A stretch of DNA of 64,000 nucleotides, taken from the NCBI RefSeq assembly GCF_000506985.1, contig NZ_KI650980.1, positions 1 to 64,000 on the forward strand, read 5' to 3'. Numbering within the stretch: the stretch's first letter is position 1; each line of letters begins with the position of its first letter. This DNA is from Advenella kashmirensis W13003 (GTDB taxonomy: Bacteria; Pseudomonadota; Gammaproteobacteria; Burkholderiales; Burkholderiaceae_B). The notes below the pieces were generated by a model. The model saw only the letters and a list, made by a program, of their open reading frames with translations, did not search any database and was not told the DNA's origin. This document shows, one piece after another, positions 16,878 to 24,122 of the stretch. A program made the translations under genes and the position numbers.

Positions 16878-17822
16878 ATGATGCTTTTCTCTCTGTCTGT
16901 ATCTTCCGGCCGGATTCGCGCCTTTATTCTGGCGGGTGCCGTCGCGCTGCTGGGTATGTCTTCGGGCGCTCATGCAAAAATGCGGATCGGCATTACGCTG
17001 CATCCGTACTACAGTTATGTCACCAATATTGTGGGCGATAAGGCCGACGTCGTACCACTGATTCCCGCCGGTTTCAATCCTCATGCGTACGAGCCGCGAG
17101 CCGAGGATATCAAGCGCATCAATGATCTGGATGTGATCGTTGTCAACGGGATCGGCCATGACGATTTTGCGGACCGGATGATTCAGTCCAGCGACAACCC
17201 CAAGGTCGCCCTCATTGAAGCCAATGAAAACGTGCCCTTGCTGGCGGCCACAGGCTCTGCAGCACGTGCCGGCAGTGGCGCTTCATCCGGAAAAATCGTC
17301 AATCCCCATACTTTTCTTTCGGTCACAGGGTCGATTGCCCAGGTCAACACCATTGCGCGTGAACTGGCAAAAATGGATCCGGACAATGCCGATACATACA
17401 GGAAGAACGCGCGCGAATACACACGCAAGTTGCGCACGCTGCGTGCCAAGGCATTGAAGCAGCTGGCCGATGTGCCTGCCGGCGCGATGCGCGTAGCGAC
17501 CATTCACGGCGCCTACGACTATCTCTTGCGGGAGTTCGGACTGGAAGTGACCGCAGTGGTCGAGCCCGCCCATGGTATCGAACCGAGTCCGGCACAGTTG
17601 AAAGGGACCATCGATCAGATGAAAAAGCTTGATGTAAACGTCATTTTTTCGGAAATGGATTTCCCTTCCACCTACGTCGACACGATCCGCAAGGAGACAG
17701 GGGTGCGGCTGTATGCGCTGACGCATATCTCCTATGGAGACTATTTGCCCGAGAAACTGGAAACCGAGACCGCAAAGAATCTGGATACGGTAGTCAGGGC
17801 CATTCAGGAGTCCGGTCGATGA
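16878..17822 (+). CDS. Metal ABC transporter binding protein 1 (ZnuA/TroA family, FpvC-like)
   Basis: 314-aa cluster A-I periplasmic binding protein with signal peptide (cleavage after GAHA, about residue 33). Candidate metal ligands: His in FNPHAYEP (about 73), His in NPHTFLS (about 140), His in ATIHGAYDYL (about 210) and the late acidic ligand region FSEMDFPS (about 260). These fit Zn, Mn or Fe binding. The start is the first ATG that yields a signal peptide; there is no strong ribosome site. Its stop overlaps the ATPase gene. In the fpv system FpvC is the metal-type binding protein thought to take part in removing iron from the siderophore, which fits the neighbours here. Confidence 0.85.
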   Translation: MMLFSLSVSSGRIRAFILAGAVALLGMSSGAHAKMRIGITLHPYYSYVTNIVGDKADVVPLIPAGFNPHAYEPRAEDIKRINDLDVIVVNGIGHDDFADRMIQSSDNPKVALIEANENVPLLAATGSAARAGSGASSGKIVNPHTFLSVTGSIAQVNTIARELAKMDPDNADTYRKNAREYTRKLRTLRAKALKQLADVPAGAMRVATIHGAYDYLLREFGLEVTAVVEPAHGIEPSPAQLKGTIDQMKKLDVNVIFSEMDFPSTYVDTIRKETGVRLYALTHISYGDYLPEKLETETAKNLDTVVRAIQESGR

Positions 17823-18580
17823 TGGGCCCTGCCATTGATCTGCAGCAAGTCGCGCTCACATTGGGCCAGACACGGATTCTGTATGACATTGATCTGCATG
17901 TGCCGGCGGGCAGTATTCACGCCCTGATCGGTCCCAATGGCGCTGGTAAAAGTTCCCTGATCAAAACACTGATGGGGCAGATGCCGCATCGGGGTTCGCT
18001 CACGCTGACCTGGCCCGACAAACCGGGTGTTATCGGCTATGTTCCGCAGGCGCTCGAATTTGATCGTACGCTGCCGATGACGGTAGACGATTTCATGGGG
18101 GTGATGACGCAGCGCAGACCCGCTTTTTTCGGATTGTCCTCGCGCAACACCGGCGCGATTGACGATGCCCTGACGCGCGTCGGCATGCAGCACAAGCGCA
18201 AGCGGCGCATGGGCGCGCTGTCCGGCGGCGAGCGTCAGCGTATCATGCTGGCACAGGCGCTGATCCCGGCGCCCGCCTTATTGGTGCTGGACGAACCCAT
18301 GGCGGCGCTGGATGAAGCCGGCGTAGCCGTGTTTGAAGACTTGCTGGGATACTGGCGCAAACAGGAGGCGACCGTGCTGTGGGTCGAGCATGATCTGGAC
18401 GCTGTCCGGCGACTTGCCGATCGGGTCACTGGCCTGAATCACCAGGTGATCTTCGATGGCCCGCCGGCCGAGATGCTGTCTGCCGGACAATTGCTGACGC
18501 TGTTCTCGGCACACCCGCGCCGGCGCGAGGCGTCCGGCGAGACGGGCGGGGCGGCAACACTGTCGAGGGCGGCAGCATGA
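17819..18580 (+). CDS. Metal ABC transporter ATPase (FpvD-like)
   Basis: 253-aa ABC ATPase: Walker A GPNGAGKSSL (about residues 38-47), Q-loop, signature LSGGERQRIMLAQAL (about 137), Walker B LLVLDEP (about 157) and the switch His in WVEHD (about 192). It belongs to the Zn/Mn/Fe (ZnuC/MntB) group, consistent with the binding protein and permease that flank it with 4-base overlaps. It powers import of the metal released in the periplasm. Confidence 0.9.
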   Translation: MMGPAIDLQQVALTLGQTRILYDIDLHVPAGSIHALIGPNGAGKSSLIKTLMGQMPHRGSLTLTWPDKPGVIGYVPQALEFDRTLPMTVDDFMGVMTQRRPAFFGLSSRNTGAIDDALTRVGMQHKRKRRMGALSGGERQRIMLAQALIPAPALLVLDEPMAALDEAGVAVFEDLLGYWRKQEATVLWVEHDLDAVRRLADRVTGLNHQVIFDGPPAEMLSAGQLLTLFSAHPRRREASGETGGAATLSRAAA

Positions 18581-19476
18581 TATTCGATTCCATTCGCGTT
18601 CTGTTACAAGGTTGGGCCGAGCAAGAATTGTTGCCGCAGATGTTCACCTACGGTTTCGTCGTCAACGCCTTTATGGCGGGTTTGATTATCGGGCCCTTGT
18701 TGGGTGGTTTGGGCACCTTGGTTGTGGTCAAGCGTTTTGCTTTTTTTTCCGAGGCAGTCGGCCACGCTGCGATGACGGGTGTGGCTATCGGTATTTTAGT
18801 GGGCGAACCCTATACCGGACCTTACGGCAGTCTGTTCGGATTCTGCCTGTTGTTTGGCGTGCTGCTGAATTATTTGCGCAACCGCACCGGCCTGGCGTCC
18901 GATACCCTGATTGGCGTGTTTCTTTCTATTTCGCTCGCCCTGGGCGGCAGCCTGTTGCTGCTGCTGTCGGGCCGGATCAATATCCATATTCTGGAAAATG
19001 TGCTGTTTGGTTCCGTGCTGACCGTTAACTCGCAGGATTTGATGGTGCTGAGTGTCATCGGATTGCTGACTGCCGGCCTGGCCCTGTTTCACTACAACCA
19101 CCTGATCCTGTCCAGCTTCAATGCACAATTGGCCGCTGTGCGTAAGGTACGCACGATATTGATGGATTATTTGTTTGTCATGCTCGTCACGCTGGTTACC
19201 GTGGCTGCGGTCAAGGTGATCGGCGCGATCCTGGTTGGTGCGCTGCTGGTCATTCCGGCAGCAACTGCCCGCATCCTGGCGCACTCCATGCGCGGTTTTT
19301 TCTGGCTATCCATTCTTATTGCCATTGTCAGTACGCTGGCTGGTATCTTGCTTCCGATCCAGTTTGCCCTGCCCGTTCCGTCGGGCGCGGCCATTATTCT
19401 GGTCGCCGGCAGTGTGTTTATCCTCTCTGCGCTGGCCAGAGGATTTGTCCCCGCTTTAAAAGGAACGACGGCATGA
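18577..19476 (+). CDS. Metal ABC transporter permease (ABC-3 family, FpvE-like)
   Basis: 299-aa integral membrane protein with about eight or nine helices, typical of the ABC-3 (ZnuB/MntC-like) permeases; the conserved block VKVIGAILVGALLVIPAATA lies near residues 212-231. It overlaps the ATPase upstream and the second binding protein downstream by ATGA, so the three are made in step. It forms the channel of the metal importer. Confidence 0.9.
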   Translation: MIFDSIRVLLQGWAEQELLPQMFTYGFVVNAFMAGLIIGPLLGGLGTLVVVKRFAFFSEAVGHAAMTGVAIGILVGEPYTGPYGSLFGFCLLFGVLLNYLRNRTGLASDTLIGVFLSISLALGGSLLLLLSGRINIHILENVLFGSVLTVNSQDLMVLSVIGLLTAGLALFHYNHLILSSFNAQLAAVRKVRTILMDYLFVMLVTLVTVAAVKVIGAILVGALLVIPAATARILAHSMRGFFWLSILIAIVSTLAGILLPIQFALPVPSGAAIILVAGSVFILSALARGFVPALKGTTA

Positions 19477-20519
19477 AGCCGCTTGCATTATCTCCCTCCG
19501 GTTTACTTCGTTTCAGCCTGACGGCGCTATCTTTGTGCCTGGCGGCTGCGCTGGTTCAACCGTCTTTTGCCCAGGACAGCGAGTCAGCTCCAGGTCGCTC
19601 CAATAGTGGCACTGCGCAGCAAGGCAGTCATGCCAAAGGCCAAAACACTGCGCCCGAACGCGCACGTTCCGGCAGGGCGGGCAGTGCCACGCGCAATGAT
19701 GCGACCACGACCGTGGTCGCCGCGCACCCGGTGGTTTTCGGTTTGCTCGAGGTGTTGACCAAAGACACTTCGATCGCTGCGGTACGTGCCACACCAGGCA
19801 ATCTGCCGCCGTCCCGTCATTACTCGTATCTGTCCGGACGCGGTGCGAAGGCATTCGACCGCGTCGTGCGCGGAGCCGATGCAGTGGCACACCTGCGTTC
19901 GATCTGGCCCGACGATCCGCTTTACCCGATGGCCCGGCAGCATAATATCCGCGTGATCGAAATTGACGCCGCCAATCCGGTTGATCGCAGTCTTCCCGGT
20001 ATTGCGGCAAGTGCAGGCGCTGGATCGGTGACAGCCTATCCCTGGCTGAATCCGGTCAATTTGGGCCGAATGGCCGACATCATCGGCTCTGAACTGGAAC
20101 GCCTGGATCCCACTGCCCGGCCTGCGCTCGAAAAGAACCTCGCCGGCTTGCGGCAACGACTGGTCAAGCTCAATGCCCAGGTGGAATCCGGTTTGCTGGA
20201 TGCGCCAAGCCTGGCTGTCGTGGTCTTGTCGCCGCGACTCACTACACTGGCTACGGCCTTCAACCTGGATATGGTGCCCGTCAGGGAAAGCAGCCAGTGG
20301 AATGAACAGTCGCTTGCAGAACTGGGCAAGACGATTGCCGATAACGATATCAAGATCGTCCTGATGCATGAGGCCGCCGCGCCCGAAGTTGATTCAGCAA
20401 TCACGGCGGCAGGTGCCAGGGTGGTGGTCGTCAATACCGATGGCGACGATCCTCTGGTCGTGCTGGAAGCGGCCGGCCAAAGTCTTGTACAGGCGATGGC
20501 AGCAGACGGCGCCGGGTAA
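19473..20519 (+). CDS. Second periplasmic binding protein of the ABC system (FpvF-like)
   Basis: 348-aa TroA-fold binding protein with signal peptide (cleavage near FAQ, residue 31) and a Gln/Gly/Ser-rich linker to about residue 75. It lacks the usual metal-histidine spacing of the first binding protein: the matching places hold AHPVVFGLLE, SRHYSYLSGRG and YPWLNPVNL. So it may recognise a complex rather than a bare ion. Two different binding proteins around one ATPase/permease pair is the signature of the P. aeruginosa fpvCDEF genes, where FpvF binds ferri-pyoverdine. It is 62 bases before the PepSY gene and probably cotranscribed with it. Confidence 0.78.
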   Translation: MKPLALSPSGLLRFSLTALSLCLAAALVQPSFAQDSESAPGRSNSGTAQQGSHAKGQNTAPERARSGRAGSATRNDATTTVVAAHPVVFGLLEVLTKDTSIAAVRATPGNLPPSRHYSYLSGRGAKAFDRVVRGADAVAHLRSIWPDDPLYPMARQHNIRVIEIDAANPVDRSLPGIAASAGAGSVTAYPWLNPVNLGRMADIIGSELERLDPTARPALEKNLAGLRQRLVKLNAQVESGLLDAPSLAVVVLSPRLTTLATAFNLDMVPVRESSQWNEQSLAELGKTIADNDIKIVLMHEAAAPEVDSAITAAGARVVVVNTDGDDPLVVLEAAGQSLVQAMAADGAG

Positions 20520-20581
20520 GACGGAGCGTAGGCATGTTAATCACATTTGAATTACTGATCGCAAGTGAGGGCCGCTAAACC

Positions 20582-21826
20582 ATGGCCAAGAAAAAATCCA
20601 AAGCCAAATTGTGGTTCCTCATCCACAGCTGGCTCGCGCTGCCCATCTGGGGGTTTATTTTTTTCGTTTGTCTGACAGGCAGTATTGCCACCGTCAGCCA
20701 GGAAATTGAATGGCTGGCCAGCCCGATGGTGCGCGCCAATCCGCCGCCGGGCAACCCACGCATGCTCACCTATGATGAAGTGCTCGCACGGGTGGAAGAG
20801 GCGCATCCAGGATCGGTGGTCAATTCAATCCGTCGACCTGTCAAGTCGCAGTTTGCCTTGACGGTCAACACGACCTATACAGATGGCAAATCAGGAAGAC
20901 TTTATGTCAATCCGTACACCGGCGTCATTCAGGGCCAGATTTCCGGTTTCGATTTCCGGCAGTTTGTACGCGCATTGCATGGCTGGCTGCTGGTGCCGTT
21001 TACCAATGGGTTTGCCTGGGGCTGGTACGCCGTTTCATTCCTGGGTATTCCGATGCTGATCTCGCTCATCACCGGGCTGGTAGTCTATAAGCGGTTCTGG
21101 CGTGGATATCTCAAGCCCCGCTTGCGCATCGGCCAGGGGTCACGCATTTTCTGGGGCGACTTTCATCGCCTTGCGGGGATCTGGTCGGTCCCCTTCATCG
21201 CCATTATTACCGTGACAGCAATCTGGTTTCTGATAGAAGCGATTTTGTTCGACAACAGTATCTCCATTTCGACGGCGCCGCCGCCTGCCATGGTGAAGCG
21301 CCAGGACGTACCGACACGTGTTGATGGGTCGACATTGGCACTGCGCCTGTCACCGGATCAGGCGGTAGAAAAAGCCAAGGGCCGTTTCCCCGATATGCAG
21401 GCTGAATCCATTTTTCTGCCTGCCAATGCCTATAGTCATTACACCATTACGGGGCGCAGCAGCTATCCGCTCATTCTTGAGCGTGCATCGGTCAATCCGT
21501 ATACGGGCAATGTCGATGTATCGCGCACCGTGTCAGACTACTCCGGCCTGGAACTGGTAACTGAGTCCATGCGTCCGCTGCATACGGGCGATTTTGCCGG
21601 ACTGTGGCTTAAACTCGTTTATTTTTTCTTTGGGGTTCTGCTAACCATGATGGTGTTGTCCGGCATGTTGATCTGGACCAAACGCACTGCGAAAGAAACG
21701 GCAGGCATGATCCGTGAACACAAGCAATCGCGCCGCTCGCGCAACAGCCGCCGCGTCGACGCTGCCGGGACACCCTCGCATGCAGGTGCCGGGCATTTTT
21801 TGAAAACTGAAAAGGGTAACTCATGA
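20582..21826 (+). CDS. PepSY membrane protein, probable ferri-siderophore reductase (FpvG-like)
   Basis: 414-aa PepSY-associated transmembrane protein with four main helices: residues 12-35 (LIHSWLALPIWGFIFFV), about 145-170, 195-215 and 340-360. Conserved His residues lie near the helix ends (LIHSW, RALHGWL, FHRLAGIW, RPLHTGDF), suitable for haem binding, and periplasmic PepSY domains sit between. Relatives such as FpvG and FoxB reduce ferric siderophores at the inner membrane so that Fe(II) is freed in the periplasm. The start ATG follows GAGGG; the stop overlaps the next gene by ATGA. The reductase role is inferred from the family and the surrounding fpv-like genes. Confidence 0.78.
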   Translation: MAKKKSKAKLWFLIHSWLALPIWGFIFFVCLTGSIATVSQEIEWLASPMVRANPPPGNPRMLTYDEVLARVEEAHPGSVVNSIRRPVKSQFALTVNTTYTDGKSGRLYVNPYTGVIQGQISGFDFRQFVRALHGWLLVPFTNGFAWGWYAVSFLGIPMLISLITGLVVYKRFWRGYLKPRLRIGQGSRIFWGDFHRLAGIWSVPFIAIITVTAIWFLIEAILFDNSISISTAPPPAMVKRQDVPTRVDGSTLALRLSPDQAVEKAKGRFPDMQAESIFLPANAYSHYTITGRSSYPLILERASVNPYTGNVDVSRTVSDYSGLELVTESMRPLHTGDFAGLWLKLVYFFFGVLLTMMVLSGMLIWTKRTAKETAGMIREHKQSRRSRNSRRVDAAGTPSHAGAGHFLKTEKGNS

Positions 21827-22362
21827 CAACCCAGAACCAGGCAATCCGTTCCGGCCAGATGACGGGCTTCAGGGTATGGTGGTATCGCTGGCGTTTTCAC
21901 CTGAGCGTGCTTGCCATTCTGATTCCCCTGTGTTTTGTGCCGCGCTATATCAAGGACCAGGCTTTGTTTTCAGGCGATCTGGGTCTGGGTGTGCACGACC
22001 TGGGTGTGAAAAAGCTGGGTCCCTGGGAAGTGCATATGGCCGAGTTCAATGACTTGCCGCCGCGCCGGGACGGCACGGCCGGTTTTGTCAAAACGTTTTC
22101 TGTCTCTCTGTGCGAGTCTTGCCGCAATGAGGTGCGTGCCGTCTATTTGCGTATCGGTAAGCCCCGTAGCCTGCGCACGGCCGGCGCCATTGGGTTTGGC
22201 AGTGTGTATAACATGCAGATCGGCGTCCTGATTCCGAGAGATACACCGCCGGATGCGCAATTGTGGCTGACTGCCGAAGGCTGGGATGGCTCCATGCATT
22301 CCACTTCGTTTCCCCTGGCAGAGGCGTCTGCGGCGACGATGAAATGGCTCGGCCATCGCTAA
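21823..22362 (+). CDS. Membrane-anchored protein with CxxC motif (FpvH-like by position)
   Basis: 179-aa protein with one N-terminal membrane helix (about residues 25-45) and a periplasmic domain. A C-x2-C motif in SLCESCRNEVRAV (about residues 92-95) could bind a metal or act as a redox disulfide. It is translationally coupled to the PepSY gene upstream and lies 13 bases before the sigma factor gene. In P. aeruginosa the FpvG reductase is followed by inner-membrane FpvH, so this is the positional equivalent. Such proteins are sometimes labelled as thiamine-pyrophosphate proteins, for which nothing here gives support. Confidence 0.6.
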   Translation: MTTQNQAIRSGQMTGFRVWWYRWRFHLSVLAILIPLCFVPRYIKDQALFSGDLGLGVHDLGVKKLGPWEVHMAEFNDLPPRRDGTAGFVKTFSVSLCESCRNEVRAVYLRIGKPRSLRTAGAIGFGSVYNMQIGVLIPRDTPPDAQLWLTAEGWDGSMHSTSFPLAEASAATMKWLGHR

Positions 22363-22375
22363 AACCACAATCATC

Positions 22376-22885
22376 ATGACCAATTTTCGCATGTTGCCGC
22401 AGGACTGGTTGCGCTATTATCAAGAGCTGGTCAGAACCTGGTCCCGCGGATCGGGATCCAGACATGACGCGGAGGATGCGACGCATGATGTCCTGACGCT
22501 GGCGCTGGAAGGGAAAATGAACCAGGCTCTTACTTACCCGAGGGGGTTTCTGCATCGTTGCGTGCGCAATCGCCTGACAGACATGCATCGTCGCACGCAG
22601 ATTCTGGACACGGTGCCGCTGCATGATCTGCATGAGCGCGAAATGCCGGTGGCCGACAATCCAGACACGTATATGTACAATACGCAGCTGGCAGACAGCC
22701 TGACTGCAGCCCTGGCGGAGCTGCCGCTCAAATGCCGGCAAGTGTTCGTCTGGCAAAAAATAGAAGGGTATTCTCAAGAAGAAATTGCGCAGCGTCTGGA
22801 CATTTCGGTCAATATGGTGCAAAAATACATGATCCGGGCCTTGCGTCACTTACGTGAGCGCCTGAAACACTTTTCTCCGCATTGA
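22376..22885 (+). CDS. FecI-type ECF sigma factor
   Basis: 169-aa extracytoplasmic-function sigma factor of the iron-starvation group. Region 2 covers residues about 12-80 (HDAEDATHDVLTLALEG, then FLHRCVRNRLTDMHRR) and region 4 covers about 110-165 (LPLKCRQVFVWQKIEGYSQE, helix-turn-helix EEIAQRLDISVNMVQKY). It is followed by its FecR partner and a receptor with a signalling domain, so it should be released when the ferric siderophore binds outside the cell. Two matching promoter candidates (22888 and 24042) are its likely targets. Only 13 bases separate it from the upstream gene, so its own transcription probably comes from the operon upstream. Confidence 0.9.
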   Translation: MTNFRMLPQDWLRYYQELVRTWSRGSGSRHDAEDATHDVLTLALEGKMNQALTYPRGFLHRCVRNRLTDMHRRTQILDTVPLHDLHEREMPVADNPDTYMYNTQLADSLTAALAELPLKCRQVFVWQKIEGYSQEEIAQRLDISVNMVQKYMIRALRHLRERLKHFSPH

Positions 22886-22887
22886 AG

Positions 22888-22913
22888 TCAGGTTTTTCCA
22901 AGGGCCATTCGTC
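22888..22913 (+). promoter_or_regulatory. Candidate FecI-type promoter before fecR
   Basis: TCAGGTTTT (from 22888) and GCCATTCGTC (22904-22913) occur here with exactly the same spacing as at 24042-24067 before the receptor gene. The CGTC core is typical of ECF sigma -10 elements. The predicted start point (about 22920) argues for a FecR start downstream, at 22965. Confidence 0.65.
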
Positions 22914-22964
22914 CTCTCCAATAGAAGGGTGTACATGGTGTACTCACCCGCAGGAATGGGGCAC

Positions 22965-23969
22965 ATGGCCAGCCAACGCATGACAGATTCACAATTGACG
23001 CCCCCCAAAGATCCACGCGAAGCCGCTGCCTGGTGGTTTGCGCGTGAATGCGCAGGCACATTGACCGCTGCGCAACAGGCGGCTTTACAAGCCTGGCGCG
23101 AGGCAAATCCCGTACATGACCAGGAATATCGTGCCGTGGCAAGAGTCTGGCAATGGGCCGACGCGGTGCCGGCGTCGCAATTGCGCGCGCTCGCCCAGGC
23201 GCCCGATACCGGATCCCGTCGTTTATTGAGTTCGCGCCGTACTTTTGCCATGGCCGGCGGTGCCGCCTGTACGATCCTGGCGCTTGGTGCAGGCGCATTG
23301 CTCTACAACAACTGGTATGACGGCAAGAAAATCGAGCTGGCGACCGCGCACGGAGAGAGACGTACAGAAACCCTGCCTGATGGCACCCGCCTTGATCTGA
23401 ATACCAACACGTCGCTGACCTATCGTGTGCGCAATGGCAAACGGGTGGTTGAGTTGGTGCATGGCGATGTGATGTTTGACGTCGTGCATGACCGACAGCA
23501 TCCTTTTTATGTGATAACGGCGGCCGGTACCATAAAGGTGATCGGTACGCGTTTCAATGTCCGTGTGCAAGAGCCGCTGGATGTGCGGGTTGCGGTTGAG
23601 TCAGGTGTCGTGTCTGTACGGGCGGAGGCGACACCAACGGCCCGGTCGGTCAGGCTGACCGCAGCCATGGCGGCCCGTATCACTGAAGCGGGTGTGGGAC
23701 CTCCGGCACAGGTGGACGTCTCGGAACTGACGGCCTGGCGCACCGGTAAAGTGGTCTTTCGTAACCAGCCGCTGGTTTCGGTAGTCAATGAAATGAACCG
23801 GTATCTTCCGGTATCGATCAGTATCGCCGATCCGGGTCTTGAGCGTCTGCCGGTGGCAGGAGTTTTCAATGTGGATGATGGGCGTGCATTTCTGGAAGCC
23901 CTTCCCAAAAGTCTGCCGCTACGGGTCGTTCGCAGCGAACGTGGAGATGTCCGGCTCTTCATGCGTTGA
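22965..23969 (+). CDS. FecR-type transmembrane anti-sigma factor
   Basis: 334-aa regulator that keeps the sigma factor inactive until the receptor signals. N-terminal cytoplasmic domain with the DUF4880 pattern (REAAAWWFARECAGTLTAAQ, then FRAVARVW-type end), one membrane helix (about residues 85-105), FecR domain (GERRTETLPDGTRLDLNTN through GTIKVIGTRFNVR) and a C-terminal segment with LNE(M)NRYLP-type sequence that meets the receptor STN domain. The frame is open from a GTG at 22929, but the ATG at 22965 has AGGA 9 bases upstream and lies after the likely promoter. Confidence 0.87.
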   Translation: MASQRMTDSQLTPPKDPREAAAWWFARECAGTLTAAQQAALQAWREANPVHDQEYRAVARVWQWADAVPASQLRALAQAPDTGSRRLLSSRRTFAMAGGAACTILALGAGALLYNNWYDGKKIELATAHGERRTETLPDGTRLDLNTNTSLTYRVRNGKRVVELVHGDVMFDVVHDRQHPFYVITAAGTIKVIGTRFNVRVQEPLDVRVAVESGVVSVRAEATPTARSVRLTAAMAARITEAGVGPPAQVDVSELTAWRTGKVVFRNQPLVSVVNEMNRYLPVSISIADPGLERLPVAGVFNVDDGRAFLEALPKSLPLRVVRSERGDVRLFMR

Positions 23970-24041
23970 CATTTTTATAAAAAACGGACATGCTCCTGTA
24001 AGACCGACAGCCGACGCATTGAAATTTTTTTGAAATACCGG

Positions 24042-24067
24042 TCAGGTTTTCTGGTTCGCCATTCGTC
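24042..24067 (+). promoter_or_regulatory. Candidate FecI-type promoter before signalling receptor
   Basis: TCAGGTTTT (24042-24050) and GCCATTCGTC (24058-24067): the same two blocks, 16 bases from start to start, as upstream of fecR. The downstream similarity continues (CC-AATA). No other copy was seen in the window. Confidence 0.68.
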
Positions 24068-24122
24068 TTACCGAATATAGCAGCATTGTCTGCACTGCAG
24101 GCTGTCGACCATTGCAGATGTG

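Noticed and set aside
19473-20519. Calling the second binding protein a duplicated ZnuA
   Set aside because: It lacks the metal-histidine spacing and is only distantly similar to the first binding protein; an FpvF-like role fits better.
20520-20581. Separate Fur-controlled promoter before the PepSY gene
   Set aside because: No sequence in the 62-base gap resembles a Fur box; cotranscription from upstream is more likely.
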